From: UBA11740 sp049273695
GTDB lineage: Bacteria > Acidobacteriota > Blastocatellia > Pyrinomonadales > Pyrinomonadaceae
Direction: 5' to 3'
Assembly (NCBI GenBank): GCA_049273695.1
Contig: JBASRE010000058.1
Span: 1-64,000 of the forward strand
DNA length: 64,000 nt
Shown here: positions 7,796 to 15,952 of the stretch, in pieces
Layout of the letters: every line of letters begins with the position of its first letter
Numbering within the stretch: the first letter of the stretch is position 1
Program-made: the position numbers and the translations under genes
The notes under the pieces: model-generated
What the model was told of the DNA's origin: nothing
The model's database searches: none
The model's input: only the letters and a program-made list of their open reading frames with translations

Positions 7796-7909
7796 GTCAG
7801 TTGTCAGTCGTCAGTTGTCAGTTGTCAGTTGTCAGTTGTCAGTTGTCAGTTGTCAGTTGTCAGAAAACGTTACGGTCTTGCAACTGACCACGGACAACTG
7901 ACAACTGAC
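7796..7909. repeat. Inverted GTCAGTT heptamer arrays, no cargo
   Basis: About nine tandem GTCAGTT units (7796-7863), a short loop (AAAACGTTACGGTCTTG), then AACTGAC-type units in the opposite sense (7881-7909). The arms can form a long hairpin in the udk-punA gap. Confidence 0.9.
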
Positions 7910-7912
7910 GTT

Positions 7913-8752
7913 TTACAGCTTAGGAACCACTCTCCTGAGCAACTCAGTAAACTGCTCCCGAACTTGTTCGCCGGTAGCCATCACCTGACTGTGATCGACG
8001 GGCTGATCTGAGACGCCGGCGGCCAGATTTGTGATGCACGAAATGCCCACGACCTTCATACCCATATGGCGCGCGACGATCGCCTCGGGCACCGTGCTCA
8101 TGCCGACGGCATCAGCTCCCAGCGCGCGCACCATGTGAATCTCAGCCGGCGTTTCGTAACTTGGGCCGGTCAACGACGCGTACACACCACGCTCCATTTT
8201 CATGCCCATCGAGCGCGCTTCCGTCAAAACGATGTCCTGCAAATCGTGCGCGTATGTATTGGACAAGTCCGGAAAGCGCGGGCCGAAGCGTTCGTCATTG
8301 GGCCCGATCAGCGGATTCACGCCCAACAAGTTGATGTGATCGGTGATTACCATCAGCGAGCCCGGCGTGAACTCGACATTAAGCGCGCCGGACGCGTTGG
8401 TCAGAATCAGCGTGCGCACGCCGAGCAGCTTTAACACTCGAATCGGAAACGTGACGTCTTCCAGTGAGTAGCCTTCGTAAAAATGAAATCGCCCCTGCAT
8501 CGCGGCGACGGCTGAATCGCCAATCTTCCCGACAACCAAACGACCGGCATGACCCTCGACGGTCGCGCGCGCAAAGCCGGGGATTTCGGCGTAGGGGATC
8601 GCAGTCGCGGCGGACAGTTCGTCAGCGAACCCGCCCAAACCACTGCCGAGGACAATCGCGACAGGGCTTTCGGTTTGCGTGCGGCCGCGAATCATGCGCG
8701 CAGCTTTTTCTGCGCGTTCGTAAAGTGACCCGACGCTCGTTTCTGCTCTCAT
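7913..8752 (-). CDS. punA: Purine nucleoside phosphorylase (trimeric, inosine/guanosine type)
   Basis: 279 residues of PNP family 2. The phosphate-binding LGSGLGGF motif is at 35-42, GHAG at 67-70, QGRFHFYEGY at about 86-95, and the family signature GADAVGMSTVPE with a downstream CITNLAAG near residue 250. It splits inosine, guanosine or xanthosine into base and ribose-1-phosphate. Its start overlaps the stop of the upstream membrane-protein gene (ATGA), indicating translational coupling within the nucleoside cluster. Confidence 0.93.
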   Translation of the reverse strand: MRAETSVGSLYERAEKAARMIRGRTQTESPVAIVLGSGLGGFADELSAATAIPYAEIPGFARATVEGHAGRLVVGKIGDSAVAAMQGRFHFYEGYSLEDVTFPIRVLKLLGVRTLILTNASGALNVEFTPGSLMVITDHINLLGVNPLIGPNDERFGPRFPDLSNTYAHDLQDIVLTEARSMGMKMERGVYASLTGPSYETPAEIHMVRALGADAVGMSTVPEAIVARHMGMKVVGISCITNLAAGVSDQPVDHSQVMATGEQVREQFTELLRRVVPKL

Positions 8753-9099
8753 CTTCTTTTCATGCGTATGCTGAAAGCCCGGATTGAGAGGAGCAAAGCG
8801 GTTCCTGCAACGCCGACACCTCCACTAATCAGAGCATCGCGACGGCCTAATGCAATCGCGTGAGGGCTCAGGCGCCCAAACATACCTTGTCCTGAATCAA
8901 GAATTCGATTTTGGAAATACGTGGTCAGTATGCCAGAGAATGCGGGCACAAATGAAATCGCTAATAGCCAATTCGTCCCTTTCCGGCTTCGCGCACCAAT
9001 GGCCATCCCAACTCCGATCAGAAGGAAGACGATGACTATCAGAAAATTGAGCAGGGTGAGAAGCGTGGCATGCTTAACGAATTCAGTGAGAGCTTCCAC
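8749..9099 (-). CDS. Small three-TM membrane protein
   Basis: 116 residues with hydrophobic segments at about 16-35 (FLIVIVFLLIGVGMAIG), 43-62 and 91-107, and a basic C-terminus (RMKRR). It resembles MotA/TolQ-like or DUF small membrane proteins only in outline; no family is recognised. It sits between an ABC permease (12 bp upstream) and punA, with which it overlaps by 4 bp, so it is expressed with nucleoside import and salvage. A role in the transporter is possible but unproven. Confidence 0.6.
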   Translation of the reverse strand: MEALTEFVKHATLLTLLNFLIVIVFLLIGVGMAIGARSRKGTNWLLAISFVPAFSGILTTYFQNRILDSGQGMFGRLSPHAIALGRRDALISGGVGVAGTALLLSIRAFSIRMKRR

Positions 9100-9111
9100 A
9101 GGCGATTCTGA

Positions 9112-10059
9112 TTATTTTTCCTTTTCGTAGGGAATGCCGATCGCTTTGGGGGCCCGCGACTGGCCGATGAAACCGGCCAGCACAATGATCGTAACGACGT
9201 AGGGAATCATCTGGATGAATTGCACCGGAATGTCTTCGCCAGACGGCAGTTTGGCGACGCCCTGCATTTGAATCGTTAACGCATCGGCGAATCCGAACAG
9301 CAAGCACGCGAGCATTGTTTGCACCGGCCGCCACTTTCCAAAGATCAGCGCCGCCAGGGCGATGAAGCCGCGACCGGCGGTCATGTTGCGCGTAAACAGC
9401 GATGACTGGCCAATCGAAAGATACGCTCCGCCGAGGCCGGCGAGCGCGCCGGACAGGATCACTCCGAGATAACGAATGCGATTCACGCTGACGCCGGCGG
9501 CATCGGCGGCTTCAGGATTTTCGCCCACCGCGCGCAGGCGCAACCCAAACGGCGTGCGATACAAAACGTAGAAGGTAACGGCCACGACAATCAGCGCCAA
9601 CAACGTCATGATCGAAACATCCGTGATGATTCGCCACTGCGGCAGAAACCCCGGAAGCAGATGCGACAGCTCAGGCAAAAGATTCTCTTTTGGAATCTGC
9701 GGCGTGGAGCCTGATGAAAGAAACAGCGCGCCGCTGAGAACGGCCGGCAAACCGAGGAACAAAATATTTATGCCGGTCCCGGTAACGACCTGGTCCGCTT
9801 TGAAGCGAATGCACGCGAGGGCGAGCACCATGGCAACCAGGGCGCCGGCGATCATTCCGCCGAGCAGGCCAACCCACGGATTGTGCGCATAATAAGTGAC
9901 CGACGCGGCAGTAAAAGCTCCGGCCAGCATTAGTCCTTCGAGCGCGATGTTGATGACGCCCGCCCGTTCAGAATACAAACCGCCAATCGCCGCGAGCACG
10001 AGCGGCGTCGCGAGGCGCAGGGTTGAAAACAGAAGGGCAAATGTAAAGAGTTGGCGCAT
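9112..10059 (-). CDS. Nucleoside ABC transporter permease (second subunit, YufQ/NupQ-like)
   Basis: 315 residues with about nine hydrophobic helices. The N-terminal region LATPLVLAAIGGLYSERAGVINIALEGLML is the signature of the BMP-type nucleoside permeases; the cytoplasmic EAA-type loop is around LRAVGENPEAADAAGVSV. Together with the permease at 10544-11650 it would form the membrane channel for the ATPase and BMP lipoprotein upstream. A four-helix-bundle gene separates the two permeases, which are adjacent in typical operons. Confidence 0.9.
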   Translation of the reverse strand: MRQLFTFALLFSTLRLATPLVLAAIGGLYSERAGVINIALEGLMLAGAFTAASVTYYAHNPWVGLLGGMIAGALVAMVLALACIRFKADQVVTGTGINILFLGLPAVLSGALFLSSGSTPQIPKENLLPELSHLLPGFLPQWRIITDVSIMTLLALIVVAVTFYVLYRTPFGLRLRAVGENPEAADAAGVSVNRIRYLGVILSGALAGLGGAYLSIGQSSLFTRNMTAGRGFIALAALIFGKWRPVQTMLACLLFGFADALTIQMQGVAKLPSGEDIPVQFIQMIPYVVTIIVLAGFIGQSRAPKAIGIPYEKEK

Positions 10060-10064
10060 GCTGG

Positions 10065-10095
10065 GTCAGTCGTCAGTCGTCAGTTGTCCGTTGTC
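10065..10095. repeat. Left heptamer arm bounding the four-helix-bundle gene
   Basis: Four to five GTCAGTY/GTCCGTT units lie between the permease start (10059) and the four-helix-bundle stop (10097). They are the inverse of the array at 10498-10533. Confidence 0.85.
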
Positions 10096-10096
10096 C

Positions 10097-10471
10097 TCAC
10101 GTCGAAACAGGCACTTTGCCAATCGACTTGAGATACGAGTTAAGTTTTGGCGCGAGTTCGTCGACCAGCGGCCTAAGAACTCGGATATCTTTATCGTTTA
10201 GCAACTTCCGTTTATACGCCCGGCGCAAAAAATGCTGCGTTTCATTTAACGAGCCCCGCGCAATTCTTACGAACCTTCGATTGTCCACGAAAGTTCCGCG
10301 ACCGGTTCCTTCAGCGATATTTGCTCCGATGCTGTCGGCTGCTCTCACAAGTTGTTTTCCGACAGTATCCCGCGCGAATACATTCCACTTCATGACGATC
10401 GTCCAGATTTGGTCCGCAAGCAATTCTGATAACTGATAAACGCGAAGACTCTCAAAATTAGTCTTAGCCAT
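10097..10471 (-). CDS. Four-helix-bundle protein (S23/IVS-encoded type)
   Basis: 124 residues matching the S23-type family in layout: FESLRVYQLSELLADQIW, then VGKQLVRAADSIGANIAEGTGR at about 38-59, RFVRIARGSLNETQHFLRRA and a C-terminal helix. Relatives are encoded in 23S rRNA intervening sequences and, as Avd, in diversity-generating retroelements; they bind nucleic acid, but a standalone role is unknown. The gene interrupts the nucleoside transporter operon and is enclosed by complementary heptamer arrays on each side. A deleted copy in the same setting lies at 13322-13400, which points to mobility. Confidence 0.9.
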   Translation of the reverse strand: MAKTNFESLRVYQLSELLADQIWTIVMKWNVFARDTVGKQLVRAADSIGANIAEGTGRGTFVDNRRFVRIARGSLNETQHFLRRAYKRKLLNDKDIRVLRPLVDELAPKLNSYLKSIGKVPVST

Positions 10472-10497
10472 CTAGCTTCCTCCTGGGAACGAGAAAA

Positions 10498-10533
10498 CAA
10501 CTGACTACTGACAACTGACAACTGACAACTGAC
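10498..10533. repeat. Right heptamer arm bounding the four-helix-bundle gene
   Basis: Five AACTGAC-type units, the reverse complement of those at 10065-10095. They end 10 bp before the stop of the next permease gene. Confidence 0.85.
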
Positions 10534-10543
10534 TACGGTCGTC

Positions 10544-11650
10544 TCATATCTTCGCTCGTTTCAATAATCCGAACTTCTTCAGCGGCCCGCGGAACATGGC
10601 CTCAGCGGCGACAAAGATGATCACAATGCCTTGCAGCATGTCCACGATATCTTTTGAAACATTCACGGTGTAGGCATCAACAAAGATTCCGCCCCGCAAC
10701 AAGATCGCGAACAAAATCGCCGCGAGAAAAACTCCCACCGGATGATTGCGGCCCAACAACGCAACCGCGATCCCGACAAATCCATAGTTGGCCGAAAAGC
10801 CGTCGTAAAATCGATAGCGATAACCGAGGACTTCGTTAATTCCCACCATGCCCGCGAGGGCCCCTGAGATCGCCATCGCCAGAATGATCTGTTTCCGAAT
10901 CGAAATGCCACCGTATTCCGCGGCAGAAGGATTCTGCCCGGTGGCCCGGATTTCATAACCCCAACGGGTCTTCCAGAGCAGAAGGTAAACAAACACGCAC
11001 GCGAGAATCGCCAGAATAAACGACAGATTCAGCGGAATTCGCTCGGGCAGTCCCGGAATAAACTTACCCAGCCGGGAAATGTGTGCGCTGGGACTGATAG
11101 GCGCCGTCTGCATGATCGCGTCGCCCGGCACCTTGTAGAAATACTGCGTGAAGTAACTGACCAGGGCGACCGCGATGAAGTTCAGCATGATCGTATTGAT
11201 AACTTCATGCGATCCAAACTTAGCCTTGAGCACGCCCGGTATGCCTCCCCAAATTGCGCCGGCGACGATGGCCGCGATGCAGCACAGGGGCAGCAGCACG
11301 ATTCCAGGAAGGTGCATGAACTGCGAGATAACACCGTTCGCGGCATCTGGAGCTCCAAACTTGAGGCCAACCCAAGCCGCGGCAAATGCACCGATATAGA
11401 GTTGCCCTTCCGCGCCGATATTTAAGAGACCACAACGAAAAGCAACCGCCACCGCCAGGCCCGTAAAAATCAAAGGAGTTGCATTGAAGAGGGTGTAGCC
11501 GATGCCATCGGGCCAGGAAAAAGCGCTCCCGAACATCAACTTGTAGGTTTGAATCGGATTGTCACCGATGATGAGAACGACGATGCCGCCGACCACTAAG
11601 GCCGCTACAACGGCGATCACCGGGAACAAGATTTCCTGTAAGAGTTTCAT
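10544..11650 (-). CDS. Nucleoside ABC transporter permease (first subunit, YufP/NupP-like)
   Basis: 368 residues with about ten hydrophobic helices, including GIGYTLFNATPLIFTGLAVA and FRCGLLNIGAEGQLYIG (about 65-85), the core permease motif, and the loop EIRATGQNPSAAEYGGI (about 233-249). Family: branched-chain/BMP-type permeases, acting in the inner membrane. It follows the ATPase gene in the cluster and pairs with the permease at 9112-10059. Confidence 0.92.
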   Translation of the reverse strand: MKLLQEILFPVIAVVAALVVGGIVVLIIGDNPIQTYKLMFGSAFSWPDGIGYTLFNATPLIFTGLAVAVAFRCGLLNIGAEGQLYIGAFAAAWVGLKFGAPDAANGVISQFMHLPGIVLLPLCCIAAIVAGAIWGGIPGVLKAKFGSHEVINTIMLNFIAVALVSYFTQYFYKVPGDAIMQTAPISPSAHISRLGKFIPGLPERIPLNLSFILAILACVFVYLLLWKTRWGYEIRATGQNPSAAEYGGISIRKQIILAMAISGALAGMVGINEVLGYRYRFYDGFSANYGFVGIAVALLGRNHPVGVFLAAILFAILLRGGIFVDAYTVNVSKDIVDMLQGIVIIFVAAEAMFRGPLKKFGLLKRAKI

Positions 11651-11661
11651 TTTGGAATGAA

Positions 11662-11741
11662 CTTTGTGCTTTGTACGCTATTCCGCGTTGACGCGTTTGC
11701 TTAGGAACAGATCAAAGTACAAAGATCAAAGCACTAAGTTC
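11662..11741. repeat. Inverted CTTTGTA heptamer element (short)
   Basis: Left arm CTTTGTGCTTTGTAC (11662-11676), a loop containing GCTATTCC, and a right arm of CAAAGTA/CAAAGAT/CAAAGCA units (11711-11741). The right arm includes the stop codon of the ATPase gene. The loop motif recurs in the longer element at 26262-26394. Confidence 0.75.
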
Positions 11742-13248
11742 TTCCTCCGGTCATCATCAATCCAATCTCTTCGTTGGTAGTCACCTTCGGATCAACTTCA
11801 CCAACGATCTCTCCCTCGTGCAGCACCAACAGACGATCAGAAAGCGCCGTCACTTCCTCCAGCTCAGCTGAAACCAGTAACACGGCGCAGCCTGAATCGC
11901 GCAATTCGACAATCTTGCGGTGAATGAACTCGATCGCGCCGATATCAACACCGCGCGTTGGTTGTGAGACCAGCAGGAGCTTTGGCGGCAGCTCGAATTC
12001 CCTGCCGATGATTAGCTTCTGCTGATTGCCGCCCGAAAGCGCGCGCGCATGCAGCGCCGGATTTGGTGGTCTAACATCGAAATCGCGAATGACCTGCTCT
12101 GTCCGGCGTTGAATTCCTCGTTCGTTGAGGATTACCGCACCCGGTCCCATCACCGCGGGCTTCCGATAGTGAACACCCAGGATCGTGTTTTCCCCGAGAC
12201 TGGAATCCAGCAGCAAGCCGCGACGGTGCCGATCTTCAGGCACGTGCGCGATGCCGAGTTCCTTTCGTCGTCGAGCATCGGCGCGCGTAATGTCCTGGCC
12301 CTCGAAATTAATCGTGCCGGTGATGTGAGATCCGGGAATCAAACCGGCGAGGGCTTCGATCAATTCTGTCTGCCCGTTACCTTCGACGCCGGCGATGCCC
12401 ACGATTTCGCCCGCACGGATTTCAAGCGAAACATTGTTCAGGCGCTTGGTCCCGTCACGCCCCACGATTGAAAGGCCACGCGTGTTGAGCACCGCGCCCG
12501 CGGGTTTGGCATCAGGTTTCTCGACCCGCAAGAGCACTTCGCGGCCGACCATCATGCGCGCCAATTCGGCAGCGTTGGTCTCGCGCGTCTTAACGTTTCC
12601 CACAACTTTGCCATCGCGCATCACCGTCACGTGGTCGGAAATCGCGAGCACCTCATCCAGCTTGTGCGTGATGATTACAATCGTTTTTCCCTGGGTGCGC
12701 ATAGACCGCAGGATCGCGAAGAACTCTTCGACCTCCTGCGGCGTCAGCACGGCCGTGGGCTCATCAAGGATCAGCAACTGCGCATGACGATAGAGCGCCT
12801 TAAGCAATTCGACGCGCTGTTGTTGACCGACAGATAAACTTTCAACCGTGGCGTTCGGATCGACCGCGAGTTTGAATTCATCTGAAACTCTGCGGATGTC
12901 TGCGGCAGCTTTCTGCAGATCGAGCGACGCCGCGCTCCCCGGTTCCGCCCCGAGCACAATGTTCTCAGCAACAGTCATCGGTTCGACCAGCATGAAGTGC
13001 TGGTGCACCATGCCAATGCCGGCCGCAATCGCGTCATGTGGCGTGCGAATCTCACGCACCGCGCCATTGATCAGAATCTCGCCGCTGTCGCACGTGTAAA
13101 AGCCATACGCGATCCGCATCGCGGTCGATTTCCCCGCGCCGTTTTCGCCCACAATGGCATGAATGGTTCCAGGCTCAACCTTGATGCTGACGGCATCATT
13201 CGCGAGGACCGCACCAAACCGCTTCGTGATGTTGCGTAACTCAATCAT
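11734..13248 (-). CDS. Nucleoside ABC transporter ATPase with two nucleotide-binding domains
   Basis: 504 residues, standard for sugar- and BMP-type importers. Domain 1 (about 1-240) has Walker A GENGAGKST at 35-43, signature LSVGQQQR and Walker B LLILDEPTAVL. Domain 2 (about 260-500) has a degenerate P-loop, GVEGNGQTEL, and signature LSGGNQQK. It powers nucleoside uptake with the two permeases and the BMP lipoprotein encoded just upstream. The last codon and stop lie within a heptamer repeat. Confidence 0.95.
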   Translation of the reverse strand: MIELRNITKRFGAVLANDAVSIKVEPGTIHAIVGENGAGKSTAMRIAYGFYTCDSGEILINGAVREIRTPHDAIAAGIGMVHQHFMLVEPMTVAENIVLGAEPGSAASLDLQKAAADIRRVSDEFKLAVDPNATVESLSVGQQQRVELLKALYRHAQLLILDEPTAVLTPQEVEEFFAILRSMRTQGKTIVIITHKLDEVLAISDHVTVMRDGKVVGNVKTRETNAAELARMMVGREVLLRVEKPDAKPAGAVLNTRGLSIVGRDGTKRLNNVSLEIRAGEIVGIAGVEGNGQTELIEALAGLIPGSHITGTINFEGQDITRADARRRKELGIAHVPEDRHRRGLLLDSSLGENTILGVHYRKPAVMGPGAVILNERGIQRRTEQVIRDFDVRPPNPALHARALSGGNQQKLIIGREFELPPKLLLVSQPTRGVDIGAIEFIHRKIVELRDSGCAVLLVSAELEEVTALSDRLLVLHEGEIVGEVDPKVTTNEEIGLMMTGGRT

Positions 13249-13257
13249 TCGTCATTA

Positions 13258-13316
13258 GTCAGTGGTCAGTGGTCAGTTGTCAGTTGTCAGTTGTCAGTGG
13301 TCTGTAGTCAGTTGTT
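13258..13316. repeat. Left heptamer arm at the four-helix-bundle remnant
   Basis: About eight GTCAGTT/GTCAGTG units, directly after the ATPase start. Confidence 0.85.
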
Positions 13317-13321
13317 CCCTA

Positions 13322-13400
13322 TTCGAACCGGCACTTTACCAATCGACTTGAGATCCAGATTTGATCCGCCACACTCTCTGATAAACGGACGAGAAACAAC
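13322..13400 (-). pseudogene. Internally deleted remnant of the four-helix-bundle gene
   Basis: 13322-13353 matches the 3' end of the gene at 10097-10471 (shared CAATCGACTTGAGAT and GCACTTT). It is joined at once to 13354-13387, which matches that gene's 5' part (CCAGATTTG, TCCGC, CTGATAAACG). The right junction ACGAGAAA-CAACTGAC is also shared. About 270 bp of the coding region is missing, so no product is possible. The remnant is bounded by the same heptamer arrays as the intact gene. Confidence 0.85.
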
Positions 13401-13466
13401 TGACAACTGACCACGGAACGACTGACCACCGAGAAACAACTGACGACTGACCACGGACGACTGACG
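13398..13466. repeat. Right heptamer arm at the four-helix-bundle remnant
   Basis: AACTGAC, AACTGACC and GACTGACC units, complementary to 13258-13316, ending next to the BMP-lipoprotein stop. Confidence 0.85.
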
Positions 13467-13467
13467 A

Positions 13468-14577
13468 TCATTGAGACATTCGATCGATCACTGTAATTTC
13501 CTTGGCGATGATTTTCTTCTTGGCTTCTTCCGAAGCCTTAATGGCCTCTGGCGAAACAAGGCTCTGGTTGTGATTATCCATCACGTAACCAACACCGTCG
13601 CTTTCCAGCCCGAACACGTGAAAGCCTCCCTGAAACTTTCCTTCGACGACATTCTTCACAATGTCATAGACCGCGTTATCCACCCGTTTAATCATGCTGG
13701 TCAGAACAAATCCCGGCTTCACCATGTTCTGGTTGGAATCGACGCCGATTACAAAATGTGTCGCGCGGCCGTTCGCGGTGCCCGCTTGCTCGACTGCGTC
13801 GAACGCGCCGAGTCCCGAGTTTCCCGCCGCCGTGAAAATCACGTCGGCACCTTTACTTATTTGCGCCAGGGCGATCTCTTTTCCCTTTCCGGGATTGTTC
13901 CAGGCCGCGTCCGTGACGCCGACGTAATTCTGGATGACCTGAATGTTGGGATTCACCGACTTGGCGCCCTGCTCGTACCCGCCCTCGAACCGGTGAATCA
14001 GTCCGATGTCCATCCCGCCAATGAAGCCGACAACGCCCGTCTTTGAAGTCATGCCGGCAATGATGCCGACCAGATAGGAACCTTCATGCTCTTTGAAGAC
14101 CAGCGAGGCGACATTAGCTTTCGGCGTCTTGCCGTCATCTTCGAAAATCACGCCATCGATAATCGCAAACCGGATGTTTGGATAATCGCGCGCGACGCTT
14201 TGCATGATCGGGCCCTGTGCGAAGCCGACGCCAATGACCAGATCGAAGCCGCGCTCGGCAAACGCGCGCATCGCCGGCTCGATCGAAGTCGGATTGCCGG
14301 GCTCAACATCCCGCAGCACGATGCCGAGGGCGGGTTTGTCATTTCCCTGCGAGTCCTTGCAAAGCTGGCCGTCGGGTTGCTTACCCGTTTCCGCGCACTT
14401 AACCCCAACCCAGGCGGCCGCATTGAACGAACGATCATCCTTGCCCCCGATGTCGAAAACAATTCCAACGCGGATATTTTTTGGATCTTCAGCTGCGTCG
14501 CCCGTTCGTTGACATGCCACGCTACCAAAAACCAAAAGCGCGACAACGGTGAACGCGATGAGTGCTTTCAATTTCAT
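13468..14577 (-). CDS. BMP-family nucleoside-binding lipoprotein
   Basis: 369 residues. Signal peptide with lipobox FGSVAC, making C22 the likely lipidated Cys. The mature part carries BMP/Med features: VGIVFDIGGKDDRSFNAAAW (about 38-57), GADVIFTAAGNSGLGAFDA and VIGVDSNQN. It would capture nucleosides outside the inner membrane and deliver them to the ABC transporter encoded downstream (ATPase, two permeases). The substrate is inferred from family and the salvage enzymes around it. Confidence 0.93.
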   Translation of the reverse strand: MKLKALIAFTVVALLVFGSVACQRTGDAAEDPKNIRVGIVFDIGGKDDRSFNAAAWVGVKCAETGKQPDGQLCKDSQGNDKPALGIVLRDVEPGNPTSIEPAMRAFAERGFDLVIGVGFAQGPIMQSVARDYPNIRFAIIDGVIFEDDGKTPKANVASLVFKEHEGSYLVGIIAGMTSKTGVVGFIGGMDIGLIHRFEGGYEQGAKSVNPNIQVIQNYVGVTDAAWNNPGKGKEIALAQISKGADVIFTAAGNSGLGAFDAVEQAGTANGRATHFVIGVDSNQNMVKPGFVLTSMIKRVDNAVYDIVKNVVEGKFQGGFHVFGLESDGVGYVMDNHNQSLVSPEAIKASEEAKKKIIAKEITVIDRMSQ

Positions 14578-14587
14578 TTGTTAATCA

Positions 14588-14636
14588 ATTTGGAGTGCGG
14601 CGGCAAAGCACCCGGGGTCCCCGGTGCACTCCAAAT
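14588..14636. repeat. Intergenic inverted repeat between deoA/pdp and the BMP gene
   Basis: Arms ATTTGGAGTGC and GCACTCCAAAT are perfect complements; inside is a second palindrome around CCCGGGGTCCCCGG. It fills the gap before the phosphorylase stop. Transcript attenuation is possible, but no T-run follows. Confidence 0.7.
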
Positions 14637-15952
14637 CAGTCGATCACTTCCTTGATCAACTCCGGCGCCTGAGCAGGCGCTTCGCCTATTTCATAAGCCG
14701 CCTGGATGCGCGCGGCCGCCGCTTGGCCGCGGGCTGCATCGTCGCAAAAAACGACGCCGATGGAATCACCGGCGCGAACTTCATCGCCGATCTTTGTTTT
14801 GGTAATGAAACCGACACGCGGATCAATTTTGTCTTCGATGCGCACGCGGCCCCCGCCGGCCTCGGCGATGGCATGTCCGACTTCGGCGGTACTAACTTTC
14901 GTGACAAACCCGGAGCGCGGCGATTCTACCTCAAACGCTTTGTCTGTCAACGGCAGAATCCTCGTCGGATCGTCACAGACGCGCGGCTCGCCGCCCTGGG
15001 CCGCGACATTGGCGCGAAATGTTTCGAGCGCCGCTCCAGATTCGTGGCCGCGTTTGATTCGATCACGCGCCGCCTCAATAGTATTTTCCAGTTTCGCCAA
15101 CACCACCATGCGCGCCGCGAGTTCGATTGAGAGATCGAGCACCGGTCGCGCGCCTTCATCGATCTCTCCGCGTAACAAGTTAATGCACTCGAGCACTTCA
15201 ATAGAGTGCCCGACCGCGCTCCCCAGCGGCTGATTCATATCGGTAATCAAAGCTTGCGAATGGATGCCGAGTGAATTGCCGGTCTTTACCAACGCCTGCG
15301 CCAACTGCTTCGCCTTGCGCGGATCGCTCATGAAAGCGCCCGAGCCCGTCTTCACGTCGATGACCATTGCATCGAGACCTGCCGCACCCTTCTTAGAAAT
15401 GATCGATCCGACGATCAACGGAATGGCTTCAATGGTCGCCGTCGCGTCGCGCAACGCGTAAAGCTTTTTATCAGCCGGGGCGATCTCTTTCGTTTGCCCA
15501 TTCATTGCGAAGCCGGTGGTGTCGAGAACCTGGCGAAATTCCTTCAGCGATAGGTTTACCCGATAACCCGGGATGGATTCCAACTTGTCGAGCGTACCGC
15601 CCGTGTGTCCGAGACCGCGCCCGGAAATCATCGGGACGCAGACTCCGGCCGCGGCGGCAAAGGGCGCAATCAAAAGAGACGTCTTGTCGCCGACGCCGCC
15701 CGTTGAGTGCTTATCAACTTTTGGTTTGGGAATGCCTGAGAAGTCGAGAATCTCTCCCGAGTGCAACATCGCTTCGGTGAGCAGGGACTGTTCGGCGTCA
15801 GTCATGCCGTTCAAAAACACGGCCATCAGCCACGCCGAGATCTGATATTCAGCGACATCACCGCTGGTGACGCCTTTGACGAAAAACGCGATCTCATCGC
15901 GCGACAATTCTGCGCCGTCACGTTTTTTGCGAATAATGTCCTGAGGTCTCAA
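14636..15952 (-). CDS. deoA: Thymidine/pyrimidine-nucleoside phosphorylase
   Basis: 438 residues. The family signature SGRGLGHTGGTLDKLESIPG is at about 109-128 and the phosphate-binding KHSTGGVGDKTSL at about 80-92. The C-terminal anti-parallel domain (about 345-438) resembles a biotinyl-like fold. It cleaves thymidine, deoxyuridine and/or uridine to base and (deoxy)ribose-1-phosphate; sequence alone does not separate DeoA from the broader Pdp type. Its start overlaps the ispF stop by 4 bp, linking isoprenoid genes and nucleoside salvage in one transcript. Confidence 0.92.
   Translation of the reverse strand: MRPQDIIRKKRDGAELSRDEIAFFVKGVTSGDVAEYQISAWLMAVFLNGMTDAEQSLLTEAMLHSGEILDFSGIPKPKVDKHSTGGVGDKTSLLIAPFAAAAGVCVPMISGRGLGHTGGTLDKLESIPGYRVNLSLKEFRQVLDTTGFAMNGQTKEIAPADKKLYALRDATATIEAIPLIVGSIISKKGAAGLDAMVIDVKTGSGAFMSDPRKAKQLAQALVKTGNSLGIHSQALITDMNQPLGSAVGHSIEVLECINLLRGEIDEGARPVLDLSIELAARMVVLAKLENTIEAARDRIKRGHESGAALETFRANVAAQGGEPRVCDDPTRILPLTDKAFEVESPRSGFVTKVSTAEVGHAIAEAGGGRVRIEDKIDPRVGFITKTKIGDEVRAGDSIGVVFCDDAARGQAAAARIQAAYEIGEAPAQAPELIKEVID

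Noticed and set aside
6881..8011. Open frame of 376 codons on the plus strand opposite cdd, udk and punA
   Set aside because: Spans three real genes on the other strand and reads through the heptamer array; a shadow frame.
10097..10471. Diversity-generating retroelement (Avd-like protein)
   Set aside because: No reverse transcriptase, template repeat or variable repeat is found in the window; only the accessory-protein fold is shared.
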